Positions 22,146-32,516 of a stretch of DNA of 64,000 nucleotides are shown here, one piece after another. The stretch's first letter is position 1. Each line of letters opens with the position of its first letter. The notes beneath the pieces are model-generated. The model ran no database searches. It saw only the letters and a list, made by a program, of their open reading frames with translations, and had not been told where the DNA came from. The stretch is from Bombyx mori. Lineage: Eukaryota; Arthropoda; Insecta; Lepidoptera; Bombycidae. Made by a program: the position numbers and the translations under genes. Location: NCBI RefSeq assembly GCF_030269925.1, contig NC_085107.1, positions 3,100,001-3,164,000 of the forward strand, written 5' to 3'.

Positions 22146-22479
22146 TTTCTAATGTAGACCGAAAAATACTGTTACGCGCTGGGGTTCGAGATAAATAAAA
22201 TTTCACCAAAGTACAACTTAATAACTGTATTCAACACTTAAAACACTTCACAAACACTTTAAAACTCTCAATTCGCTTGTTCCGCTTCGCTTAAGTCATA
22301 GTGCAGTTTTTATTTTCGGGCAGGGGCCGAACGTCATACGAGCGAGACGAGTACTCCTGCTAAATTCATACCCCAGGGCCACAATCAACTTGTCATCCTA
22401 GCCTCTAAGCAACAGACATACTTGATATTCCACAGTATGGTGTCCAAGACGGACCCTTTGCATACCTTGAAGAACTCCA

Positions 22480-22795
22480 TACAAAACGGGGAAACGATTG
22501 AAACGCCCCAGCGTATCTGATACACGACCGATGAGACTTTTGCCGTATATTAGGACGGGGTGTAAAGGAGCAGCTCCTGACCGTACGCTGCATCGCTACG
22601 TTAGTATTGACCCTACAGCTCACTCAGTTTCTCGCCGGATCTTCTCAGTGGGTCGCGTTTCCGATTCGGCGAAGCACTGCTCTTGTGCACCAGTGTTAGC
22701 AACACATCCGGTTTGAGCTCCGTGAGCTCACCTACACGTCAAGGAAAAGCTGATATAGGCTCTCAAGGCTATCAGCATAGCTAGGGAAGAATGAA
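22480..22795 (+). repeat. 3' region of the repeat also seen at 1,461 and 40,010
   Basis: It contains CTCAGTTTCTCGCCGGATCT, TCTCAGTGGGTCGCGTTTCC, GCGAAGCACTGCTCTTG and CTCTCAAGGCTATCAGCATAG. There is no A-tail of note. Confidence 0.6.
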
Positions 22796-23583
22796 GAAAT
22801 TGCCCCATACAACATGAAGCGAATATTTCTTAATATGAACCTCCAAACAGCCTAAATTAAAGGCTAGGAAGGTTACAAAAACTCGTATTTACTATAATCT
22901 TTCCGATTACTCTTTAATATGACCCAGCGAAAACTCGAAATAAAGCTTAGAATAAAATATTTCGTCGTTATCATTTAAATAAAGCCCGAGACATTTCAAT
23001 AGCGCGATTCACAAATTGGTCAGCGCCACCTGTTGATGCATAAAAGAGTTCGAAAATCATAAAACCATTTTATATACTTTGTAAAGATCTGATTACACCA
23101 ATTGAAGTTATTTCCTTTATCAAATATATTATTTATTACAAGCAATTTTTTTTATAATTTGTTCGTTTTATTTAATTTTAATTTCATAATTTGTATTATA
23201 TTCTAAGCACATTATCGTGTCCACGGTATATTAAGGTTTTAATAGGTTAATAGAAATATACAAGAATCCATTAGATCAATTTAAATATATAAAAAGAAGT
23301 CAGCAATAATGCAATCTTTCGAACTCTTCGTCATAAAAATTCAACTTACGTCCAATATTGAATGCATTCCAAACGATTGGATCCTTACCATTAGTATTTT
23401 TCAATTAAGTAGTGGAAATTTTGTGAAACTGATGATCTACATGTCACGAAATGCAGCAGTGAAGCTGTTTCTTTAGTTTTATGTATGTTGGGGTGGCAGT
23501 GATCACTTGCTATCAGAAAAGCAGATTTTTCGTTTGCCTATAAGAAAAAACATTTGGAAATAAATGAAAGTTGAAAAAGTTCA
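22796..23583. other. AT-rich intergenic stretch
   Basis: Nothing is recognised except a GTCAGCGCCACCTGTTGATG block near 23,021, similar to one near 9,205. Confidence 0.4.
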
Positions 23584-23586
23584 CCC

Positions 23587-23664
23587 CCCCCGGCCAGGGA
23601 ATCGAACCCGGATCCTCCCATTCTCAACACGAATGGACGTACTATCCATTATACTACCGAGGGA
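23587..23664 (-). tRNA. tRNA-like sequence, nominal anticodon GTT
   Basis: It is nearly identical in body to the copy at 3,003-3,082, with the same anticodon hairpin CATTC-GTGTTGA-GAATG. The T stem is slightly better (one mismatch) and the acceptor pairs poorly. GTGAACTTTTT follows the 3' end, like GTGAAATTTTT at the other copy. It is the tip of a repeat that runs to about 23,945. Confidence 0.55.
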
Positions 23665-23945
23665 CATTCCTATGAACTAAAATTTTCGATGTTTATCTCC
23701 GAATTATGTAACGCAGGTAGTACAGAAAATTATAACTTAATTCGTAAACAATAAAGCTCCTAGTATTCTGAACTCCTACAGTAAAATCGGATCAATACTG
23801 GGTGGGATTCAAGAGCTGTAGCTTGGTCAGTTCCAGCTCCATCTAGCTTCATCTAGTTCAACTTCTAGCACATTCTGCGAATTTGGTCAAGCCAACAGGG
23901 TACAACACCAGTTTTCTCAGCTTCTTCAAAGATGGTGGTACTAAC
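23665..23945 (-). repeat. Body of the tRNA-tipped repeat
   Basis: It aligns with 3,083-3,335 and includes CAGCTCCATCTAGCTTC and AAAGATGGTGG in the expected order. A CATCTAG block is duplicated at 23,844-23,860. Confidence 0.6.
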
Positions 23946-24236
23946 CTACAGTATGTAACAAAAAAGATATTATTTCCCCACAAAATTTATAGCTTATCGA
24001 AACCTCAGTTAATTATGAGAAAAAGTTATTATTATATACATTGAATATTTTATTACATAGCAGTAAAAAAGCTCACAATGATAAAGTCCCGATCGAGAAA
24101 CGTCCGAGAAAAATACGAACTTGTCTTTTCTAATTTGGAACGAAAATAACAAAACGTTTAGGCAATATAGCATGTCCAGAATACTTTAATCATGTACGCC
24201 ATATTGTGGATGTACTTAAATATCGATAAAAAAAAT

Positions 24237-24308
24237 CTCCTTGGCGGGGAATTTAAGCCCAGTCTCTTGTGTGACAGGCGAATATATTCACCACTATACT
24301 AACAAGGA
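24237..24308 (-). pseudogene. tRNA-Asp pseudogene
   Basis: It is collinear with the 72-nt tRNA-Asp copies but has many substitutions. The B box is destroyed (GGAATTTAAGCCC instead of GGAATCGAACCCC), the acceptor is unpaired at several positions and the anticodon stem is altered. The GTC anticodon is still readable. Confidence 0.75.
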
Positions 24309-24597
24309 TCACACTTGATTCAACATATTTTTCGTTTTAGCATTGGTGTACAATATAATTTTTAATCTATAGGACGCGATTATTTCTATGGTATCATCTT
24401 AAACGGGAACTTGAAATACTAGCTTCTAGATTTTTTTATGGGGCGTCGATGGGCAAATGAACTTTCACGGTTCACCTGATGATGCAGAGCGGCTACCAAA
24501 GCTCACTTGAATGGCAACGAGTATGGCGTTGAGATATTAAATCCAAGTCTAAGCTACAAAAGCCATTAAATAAATCTTATTTCAATCATCTATACTA

Positions 24598-24806
24598 TCT
24601 ATACTAATATTATAAAGAGGAAAGATTTGTTTGTTTGTTTGTTTCGAATAGGCTCCGAAACTACTGGACCGATTTGAAAAATTATTTTTCCATTAGAAGC
24701 CGACATTGTCCATGATGAACATAGGCTATTTTTTTTAAATTTTTTTTTTTTTTTTGTTTCATGTGTGTTTTAATGTTTCCGAAGCGAAGCGAGGGCGGGT
24801 CGCTAG
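24598..24806 (+). mobile_element. Helitron-like non-autonomous element
   Basis: It starts TCTATACTAATATTATAAAG directly after an A and ends GGCGGGTCGCTAG directly before a T, which is the Helitron rule (5'-TC, 3'-CTRR, insertion between A and T). The interior has GATTTGTTTGTTTG and ACTGGACCGATTTGAAAAA. A reverse-oriented copy lies at 39,237-39,438. It resembles the short lepidopteran Helitron-type repeats. Confidence 0.75.
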
Positions 24807-24821
24807 TTATTGATAAGATTA

Positions 24822-25244
24822 GGCTAAGTTCATGTGACCGCGTGGTACCGCGCGGAACTACTTACCGCGCGGTGCAAGTTCAATTCTAAACTGTGTTTAT
24901 TGTTCACATAACGGCGCGGTTAGCTGCGACCCGCGCGCAGTTTGGGTTTCAAATAATTTTCAACGCAATCATATAAAAAATAAAAAAGATGAAACTGACA
25001 TCCTTAAAGTAGTTACAAGAAATTCTTCGTGCAGTCTCAGGTCGGGATATAAAGTTACAAAAAGGCTTGAAGAAAGTCTTTCACTTAATATAGGATGCCC
25101 CAGTATCGTCTTTGTCTTCTTCTCTGACGTCTCAGTTTTCGGTATAAAATCGATAAGCAATTTGCCTCTTCCATCAACCAGAGTGTTGCGCGTACATATT
25201 TTGTCGCGTGAATGCTTCCACCGGGCGGTCATATGAACGTAGCC
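24822..25244. mobile_element. PIF/Harbinger-type DNA transposon, internally deleted
   Basis: The ends GGCTAAGTTCATGTGACCGC and (read inward from the right) GGCTACGTTCATATGACCGC are inverted repeats. Both are flanked by the triplet TTA (24,819-24,821 and 25,245-25,247), the 3-bp target type of this superfamily. At 423 bp it is too short to be autonomous. Confidence 0.75.
24969..25232 (-). pseudogene. Harbinger transposase N-terminal remnant
   Basis: The minus-strand ORF of 87 codons ends in LYPDLRLHEEFLVTTLRMSV, which resembles the conserved N-terminal segment of Harbinger/HARBI1 transposases (Asp-Leu-Arg, then a Phe/Arg-Met motif). The DDE nuclease domain is absent. Position inside a TTA-flanked inverted repeat supports the call. 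Confidence 0.55.
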
Positions 25245-25256
25245 TTAACGTCTAAT

Positions 25257-25882
25257 ATAGTTCTTTTTTTTTTTTTTGGTCTGGTGGAAATCGCCGGATT
25301 TCGCCCTCCACTGGGGATGGAGGGCGGGGCATGTCAGAGTCGAACTGACTAAAACCTCCTATCGCTCAACAACCAATGTCCAAACCTCGCATGAGATAGA
25401 ACTCATGAAAAGGCAAAGGGGGGAAAGGAAGTACTTAGTGCGGAGCACTTCTCTCCCATCACCAGCCCTCTCGGTCGCAGGCTATCCGAAGCCCGCCTAG
25501 ATGGCGTCGGATAGAATGATTTATCCTACGGAATACCCCGCTGGGCCAGAACCAGCGTTGGTCAAGGATAGCCGGTCTTCCATCACCCGAATGCTCTTGC
25601 GTAAAACGCGTGCAAAGCATGTGTACGTTATCTTCTTAGGCCCCCCTCGTTGGTCCCCAGACCGACAGGTGAGGGGGACCCGAAACACTTAGAGGACCAG
25701 GGCTTGGGCGAGATCGGCCACCCTGGCCCCCGCTCGACGGCGGCGGGATTTTGCGTCTCACACGCGCCCCGCCGCCTCCTTCTGCGAGATAGTGCACTCG
25801 CAGAAGTCGAGCATCGCCTTCCATGACTCGTCGTCGCCGAGCATCGATGCCACAACACTCGGCAACGTCAAGTCGTTTCCTA
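25257..25882 (-). mobile_element. R1-clade LINE, heavily 5'-truncated
   Basis: It is bounded by a direct repeat AACGTCTAAT (25,247-25,256 and 25,883-25,892) and begins on the plus strand with a T-run, so the poly-A tail is on the minus strand. Minus-strand coding at 25,640-25,870 reads SVVASMLGDDESWKAMLDFC in mixed frames, then CECTISQKE, the typical C-terminus of silkworm R1-type RT proteins. Only the C-terminus and 3' UTR remain. Confidence 0.75.
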
Positions 25883-25892
25883 AACGTCTAAT

Positions 25893-26067
25893 GTGATAAG
25901 TGCTAATTAGTTGACTAACATAGTTCGAAAAAATCATTAAATACTTATCGGTATTTTACAAAGGAGGCTTTGACTTGAAAAATTTACAACGAGAAAAGCC
26001 CTACCTACTTTGTGGTAAATAAGGATGTATTAAAAGTAATGGTGGAAACTTCGGTTAAAAAAGAGGT
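25893..26067. other. Flank between the LINE and the tRNA-tipped element
   Basis: Nothing is recognised. It ends in AAAAAAGAG, which is the TTTTTT trailer of the following minus-strand tRNA. Confidence 0.4.
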
Positions 26068-26140
26068 CTTCCCAGCGGGGGCTCGAACCCCGGTCTCTCA
26101 CGTGACAGGCGAGCATACTGACCCACTGTACTACCGAGGA
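26068..26140 (-). tRNA. tRNA-Asp (GTC), left tip of element A
   Basis: A 73-nt sequence with anticodon loop CTGTCAC and T loop TTCGAGC. The D arm carries the CAGTGGGTCAG variant, one base longer than the 72-nt class. The acceptor has a C-A mismatch and the anticodon stem is CTCGC with GTGAG. TTTTTT follows. Confidence 0.65.
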
Positions 26141-26977
26141 TTGTACTGAAATATATTAAAGTCAGGATCACTTGAATCTAGATTTCGATCATTTTCAATT
26201 ACAAAATGCACCTGCTACAATAATGCAGTACAGTATTATTCAAAAAATATAGTCTACAATGCCATAGCGCTGAACTGCAGATAGTGACGGGAAAAGCTTG
26301 TTCTATAGCCCCATCTAGCTTATAATTAATGTATATGATTCTCAGAGCGGTTTCGCTGAGGTTTGAAAACAAAACAAATGATTTTATCCGATTCCGCCTA
26401 AATGGGGCTTACACAAAGTCCTGATTTATTTTGCTCCACTATAGCCTTAAGGAGATCAGAAATTTTGTGTGTTTCTTTTTTGATGCTGACACAGATGTAG
26501 CCTTCTTTTTGGCCCATAGTCTATATCTAGTAAATCTAGTAAATCCGAATAAAGAGGAAATCTTGTCTGGCATTGAATAAAACAAAAACGATTAACCTAG
26601 TTTATTAGCTCATTAATAAGTATCGACTTATAGAAATATACACAAAACACATAACTCTCTGATCTCCGTAGGTTTATAATGGAGAAAAATAAATCAAGAC
26701 TTTGTGTCAGCACCATCTGTTCGAAGTCGGATAAAATAGTTTGTTTTGTTCTCAACTCTCAGCGAAACCTCTATGAGAAAGTCATACATTAATTACAAGC
26801 TAGATGGAGCTATAGAACAACCTAACCCTGTTACTACCTGCAGCTGAGCGCTATGCCATTGTAAACTTTATTTTCTGAACAATACTGTGCTGCCTTATTG
26901 CAGCAGGTGCAGTTTGTAATTGAAAATGATCGAAATCTAGATTTATGGAATCCTGACTTTAATGTATTTCAGTACAA

Positions 26978-27050
26978 TCCTCGGTAGTACAGTGGGTCAG
27001 TATGCTCGCCTGTCACGCGAGAGACCGGGGTTCGAGCCCCCGCCGAGGAG
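26978..27050 (+). tRNA. tRNA-Asp (GTC), right tip of element A
   Basis: A 73-nt sequence with a perfect seven-pair acceptor (TCCTCGG/CCGAGGA), a perfect anticodon stem CTCGC-CTGTCAC-GCGAG and a paired T arm. A TTTTTT terminator lies after ATCTC. It is structurally the best of the 73-nt class. Confidence 0.75.
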
Positions 27051-27059
27051 ATCTCTTTT

Positions 27060-27960
27060 TTCAATACGTTTTTATTAGCATGACCTGTACCTTATCTATC
27101 CATTTAATGGGATCTTTCAACTTATTATGTTGCAACTTTAAAATGTGTTTAAATTAAATATTTGCACACGAATCAAGGACTAATGAATGACGTTACAATA
27201 ATTATGTGATTTTGGCCTAATATCATGATTGAGATCGCCAAGTTACTTTGTTTTGTTTTTATTACGACATGTTATTTTGGCGGATTTTCTTAATTTTTAA
27301 ACAATTTTAGTTTATTTTTATGGTTTTTTATATGTACTTCAAAGAACGCATCGTGAGATATAATTAATAATGCGATCTAAAAAACAAATGAATATCCTTC
27401 AAAATTGTGCATAGACCTGCATTTTTTCTCTAAAGAGATTGCCGGATCTAGGATTATGTTTCGTAGGTGGAACAAATTATAAGTCATTTTAACTTAAATG
27501 TGATCATATCACAGTTACTGAAGGTCAAAAAATACGTTTACAACCACCGATTACAAAATGGTCCACTGAAGAAAACCATCCAAATACATTTAGCCGGCTA
27601 TCATTTTTAAAAGGTCAGAAGTTGAATTGGAATCTGTCCCGAATTCGAAGATATGTTTTAGAGATAAAACTGAAGACGCGATAGGTGTAAAAATTACTTT
27701 CATCAATATTTTAATATAATTAAAAATGAAATCAACTGACCCACATAATCGTTGGTCTTTAGTGGGTATTGATAAAATGCTTAGATTCAATTTACTTGGT
27801 ACAAAATGATATTGGATTACTTTAGTGTTAAATTTTATGTGATCTGGAACCCTGTATTTTACTATTAATTTTACTGTGCATGGTTTTTTTGAACTCATTT
27901 TATAAATATAATTAATTGAATGCCCTCGCTGACGGACTAGATTTATTTCCCGTTTTGATA
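27060..27960. other. AT-rich intergenic stretch, nothing recognised
   Basis: The only longer ORF (27,590-27,898, minus, 102 codons) has no recognisable domain and AT-biased composition. I do not call it a gene. Confidence 0.4.
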
Positions 27961-27989
27961 TATATCATAATAATATTATACAGAAAGGA

Positions 27990-28358
27990 GACTATATTTT
28001 GTGTCAGCACCATCTATTTAGATTTGAGTAAAGCAATTCGTTTCTAAATCCTGACAGAACTTTCTCGCATAGCTGAGCTAAAATTTTCCAAATGCAAGCT
28101 AGATGGAGCTGACTTACAGGACAATCTTACCTTTTTACTTACTAGCTGCAGCTGGGCACTGAGCGATTGTCAACCTTATTCTCTAGAGGGTACTATACTG
28201 CATTAATGCAGCAGGTGCATTTTGTAATTGAAAATGACCGAAATCTAGATTCAACTAATCCTGACTTTAATATATTTCAGTACAATCCTCGGTAGTACAG
28301 TGGGTCAGTATGCTCGCCTGTCACGTGAGAGACCGGGGTTCGATCCCCCGCCGAGGAG
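27990..28358 (+). repeat. Solo arm of the tRNA-Asp-tipped element
   Basis: It matches the right arm of element A from TTTTGTGTCAGCACCATCTA through AGCTAGATGGAGCT and GCAGCAGGTGCATTTTGTAA to the tRNA. There is no facing inverted partner nearby. Confidence 0.75.
28286..28358 (+). tRNA. tRNA-Asp (GTC), tip of solo arm
   Basis: A 73-nt sequence with a perfect acceptor TCCTCGG/CCGAGGA. The anticodon stem CTCGC/GTGAG has one G-T wobble and the T arm is TTCGATC. It is followed by ATCTCTTTT. Confidence 0.75.
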
Positions 28359-28675
28359 ATCTCTTTTATGTTTGGTTTTGTAACTTTAATTCTGTTGTCC
28401 TTTATTATTTAATTAACTGTTAAAATACTATGTATTTACATATCATTATTTTTCGAAATGGGAAACATTTCATCAAAGTAAAGGCCAAGTACCTGATATT
28501 TGCTTCACAGAACCACACCAGCGTCTTGTAATACATATTTTAGGTTCGAACTATTTAACAATAGATTACGCTGAATATTTTAATTTTGTTTTCTAGACTA
28601 GTAGGACCCGTGGCCAACTCTCTGCAAAGCGCCTATTCTATTGAATATACTAATTACTAAATATATATGTGAGTA

Positions 28676-28941
28676 ATAATTGAATATGCAATGTCGAAAA
28701 GGGCACATCTCTGAAAATGTAAAATGTTCAGGAAATGAAAAAAAAACTGATTATTTTCTAAAGCAGTGTAAAATTAAAAATATTAACTTTTGAGATATAT
28801 TTTAGTGTTAATTAGCGATTGAAAATTACTGGAATTATTATAAAATGGGTGTAGGTAAGCCTCAAAACTACATGTATATGAAAAAATGTATTTGACAAAA
28901 TATGCGACATGTGCCCTTTTTGAAATTGCATATTCAATTAT
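28676..28941. mobile_element. MITE with 30-33-bp inverted repeats
   Basis: 28,679-28,708 and 28,909-28,938 are inverted copies with 28 of 30 matches (core ATTGAATATGCAAT, then AAAAGGGCACAT). The roughly 200-bp interior has no ORF. The target duplication is unclear because of AT-rich flanks. Confidence 0.75.
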
Positions 28942-29317
28942 AGTAGTAATAAAGGCGTTCTCCTGAATTCACTTAGCTTAGGATCTAATTCGAGCTTGTA
29001 TCTAAATTCATAAAGATTTTTCTTTTCAATTTTACTTATTACATTTGTGTCTTGTTGTCTTTTATTCTAGACATATTGTTGAGAAAAAACTATTTGCAAA
29101 ACAATTTACTGATAACAACAAGGGCTGTGACTGTTTCTAAATAAAACAAAATACATTTTAGTCAGTTACAATAGGAAGGATTCAACAAAAATGCATACTT
29201 TAAAAAAAATATATATTAAACAATCATTCGATTATCTCCACTAGGTTTATGATTATTTTTTAATAAAGTTTAATGGTAAATGCATATATTCATATTTAAT
29301 CAAAACGTAACATCACA
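28942..29317. other. AT-rich intergenic stretch, nothing recognised
   Basis: No coding or repeat signal recognised. Confidence 0.4.
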
Positions 29318-29391
29318 CTCGTAGCGAGGAAACGAATCTCGTTTTTCCAGTGAATGTATAACAGTATACTATTCTATTTCATCGAGGACTG
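29318..29391 (-). pseudogene. tRNA-like pseudogene of the Asn-nominal class
   Basis: It is collinear with the tRNA-like copy at 3,925 (GTAGCGAGGAAACGAATCTC against CCAGCGAGGAATCGAACCTC, and a degenerate anticodon arm) but has many substitutions and lost pairing. Confidence 0.55.
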
Positions 29392-29809
29392 TCCGTCCAT
29401 ATTCGGTGAGAATGTTGATACTATTGTACATCAGTCGACAAGGAAATAAACTAGTATTGCATAATTGTTAAAAAAATCCAAACATATTCTGAACAAATTT
29501 AAACATTATTAAATTGTTATCATTAATTAACCTGTGTTTTGAATTACCCAAAAGAAAATGTAAAATAATATTATGTAATGTGTATGTATGTAACTGTGTG
29601 TTCATTAAAGTTACATCAGGTATGAAATGTAATAATAAAGTTACAATGAAGATTAAATAAGAACTACCATAAGTGAGACAGTCGTAGCTTCTACAATGTT
29701 GTCTTTGAATGTTGATCAAACAAAACTAAAGATTTAATAGCATTCGAATATATAAAAAATACAAATCATATCGCTTTACTACCACTGCTCAAATTTGCAA
29801 GAAAAAAGC

Positions 29810-29881
29810 CTCGCTTGCGGGGAATCGAACCCCGGTCTCTTGCGTGACAGGCGAGTATACTCACCACTATACTACCGAGGA
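29810..29881 (-). pseudogene. tRNA-Asp, defective acceptor
   Basis: The 72-nt body has a good anticodon loop CTGTCAC and T arm, but the 3' acceptor strand reads CAAGCGA, leaving three unpaired positions against TCCTCGG. The anticodon stem also has one weakened pair. It is likely non-functional. A TTTTTT run follows. Confidence 0.7.
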
Positions 29882-31356
29882 TTCTATTTATGACATTGAA
29901 ACACTCCATTGCAAATTGTGCAGACAATCTGAAAATGTATAGTCGATTATTACATAATAAGCCTTCGCAAAAGCATGGAGTCGTGATTGTGTGTGTCCTT
30001 CATGTGGAAACTTTCATTCGTATCTCTGATGCAAGCGTGATGATTACTGAGATTCCGGTACACATTAAAATGGGGCAAAATAATATTTGGATGATAAACT
30101 ATTACGTACATTAAAATATACTAAGCAACTAAAAATATTTACAATAGTCCTATGTGTGCATAAATACATACAATACATATAAACGACTTAAAAAAATATT
30201 AAAAGTAGGTACTGACTTTGTATCCATTTAAGCCGGCTAACCACAGAACGTTTGTTTTACGGCTAAATAGGCGAAATATCACAAGCCCCGGACAGCTTTA
30301 CAACTAGTTCTATTACGCATCATTTGGCTCATTATGTAGTAAATATGTCATAGCTACAAAACGACGAGTGTCTAATAAAAAATACAATTATGCTCTCTCA
30401 CGAAAATTGGGAACATGTTACACAAATCTGTTTTATATGGCTATAGAAGTAAATCACCGGTCAAAAATGTTTTATTATGAAAAACCTTTAGCTTAATGAC
30501 CAGTGGTGTGTATATTAACGCCAGAACAAGCTAGCGAGGTGCTAAGTGGCTATCACAGCCCAAAAGAATTGTCCATGAACCGTGTGCTTGTCTGCAAAGG
30601 TAATTTAAAAAAAAAACATTATCACGTTCAGATCTCTTGATAAATCTAAGTATGGTTCAATCATTAAGTATATTTTATAATGAAACGTGATTTATTTTCA
30701 AAGAATCTTAAATTCATACATAGGTAAAAGATTTCCTTTTATTTGGGTGGATACACTGTGCCATTGTCTGAAGTAAATCATAGAACTTCAATGGTACTGT
30801 CCTATAAGTTTTCCCAGACAAACCAATAACGAAATGACGTTTTGCGTTAACTACACCTGACCGTCTAGGACTTAAAAAAACTTTCAAATCTCGTCGTAGC
30901 ACTCGCGTAGACAACGAGCAGTTACGCATATCCGTAGCATCCCTATGAAAATCGCGATACCCCATGAAAATTTAACAACGATGTTTCTTCATTTTGTATT
31001 TATGATCTGTTTTTATAAACTAAAAACGGAATACATTTCCAATAGAACGCAGCGTAATGTGGGAGTAATATAATGGCGTAAGATTTCGACTGAAGATTAT
31101 TTATTGCAAAACGTACAGCTTTAGTAGGTGATCTTATATTATTGAAATTTCGTCTTTTACTTTCAGATACTTGACATTCAACGTTGCTTATCATTTGAAC
31201 TTTAAAATACACAATTATCTTAAACAATGTAAGATAACAAATCCTCTAAGCACATAAAAGGATCGACTGACTTGATCATGACATCGTTGCTTGATTTGTC
31301 TGGAAAATTTAAAATTGGATTGTATGGAGTTAAAAAACTCATAAATAAAAAGAGAT
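29882..31356. other. AT-rich intergenic stretch with unassigned ORFs
   Basis: Small ORFs exist at 29,890-30,114 (+) and 30,714-30,965 (-). The latter is basic and somewhat richer in codon variety, but I do not recognise either and do not call them genes. Confidence 0.35.
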
Positions 31357-31429
31357 CTCCCCGGCGGGGGATCGAACCCCGGTCTCTCGTGTGACAGGCG
31401 AGCATACTGACCTACTGTACTGCTGATGA
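31357..31429 (-). pseudogene. tRNA-Asp pseudogene, left tip of element B
   Basis: A 73-nt body with GTC anticodon and intact B box, but the 5' acceptor strand is mutated (TCATCAGC instead of TCCTCGGT) and the anticodon stem is altered. Confidence 0.65.
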
Positions 31430-32516
31430 TCGTATTGAAATACATTAAAGTCAGGATTACTTGAATCTAAGTATCGACAATATTCAATTTCAAAATGCAA
31501 CTGCTGCAATAATGCAGCACAGTACTGCTAAGAGAATAAAGTCACCAATTGTTAAACGCCCAGCTGCAGCTAGTAAGTAACAGGGTAAGCCTGCTCTAAT
31601 CCCAATTTCGCTTATAATCAATAACTTTACGTTCCGCTCTCAAACGATTTTCGCTTCAACGGACTCTGCCTAGATGGTGCTGACACAAACAAATCCTGTC
31701 CTGTACTTGTCGTGTCTCGAACGCAGCTTAGGAAGCTGAAATTTTTTCAAATATCTTTGTTGAAATCAGACTTTGCAAATAAGTAGCCTTTATTTAAGAT
31801 TGGAAGTTGTTGAGTCGGCCGCGCTGTCTGTGGACGATAGGACTGTAAAATCTTCGCTAAAAATGAAAGCTCCAAAGAGGTATTTTTGAGAGACGTCAAA
31901 GTGTCAATTCGATTGCATTTCGACTTTTCTGTTGTAGGGAGGAACAAATAACAACACTAAACTACTTCGCTACACAAATAAATAGGAAGCAATTACTGTG
32001 CAGACTCAGAATCCCCCCTACTACTAAATATGCAAATTTAGTAACTTGCAAGTTTTATTGCATATTGTTATCCTTACTTCATGAAATTCGTTCAGCAATT
32101 GGTTTGGTACATATCTAAAAAAAAAAAAAAACTTTCCTGCAGTATAAAGTAGACACGAGAAGACTAGACTCTTCAGTTTCTGATGGGACGGCGTCATAGA
32201 AATGAGTTTCTCGTGGAGGGGACTTTTTTGTGTCAACACCATCTGGTCAAAGTCCGGTAAAATAATTTGTTTCGTTTTGAACCCATACAAGGACACCTCT
32301 GAGATTTGAAATTAAAATAGTGATTTTAAGCTAGATGGAGTTGATTGATATAACAAGCGAACTCTCTTAATGCTGCTTACAGCTGGGCACTGTACGACTG
32401 TCGACTTTATTCTCTGAACGATACAGTGTCGTATTATTGCATCAGGTGCGTTTTATAATTGAATATTGTCAAAATTTTATTTCAAGTAATCCTGACTTTA
32501 ACTTGATTTAGTACGA

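Larger units (their letters stand above)
26068..27050. mobile_element. Long inverted-repeat element tipped by two tRNA-Asp sequences (element A)
   Basis: Two arms of about 400 bp (26,068-26,475 and 26,650-27,050) are inverted copies. The outer 73 bases of each are tRNA-Asp, with 3' ends pointing outward. Going inward both have AATCTAGATTTCGATCATTT-type sequence, AGCTCCATCTAGCTT, a TCAGCGAAACC block, the TTTGTGTMAGCMCCAT block and GAGATCAGA. The middle is about 170 bp. Outside each end is ATCTCTTTT-like sequence. No transposase is present, and the orientation is the opposite of a tRNA-headed SINE. Confidence 0.75.

Noticed and set aside
30714..30965. Basic minus-strand ORF of 83 codons
   Set aside because: It looks slightly protein-like but there is no motif, repeat copy or splice context to support it.
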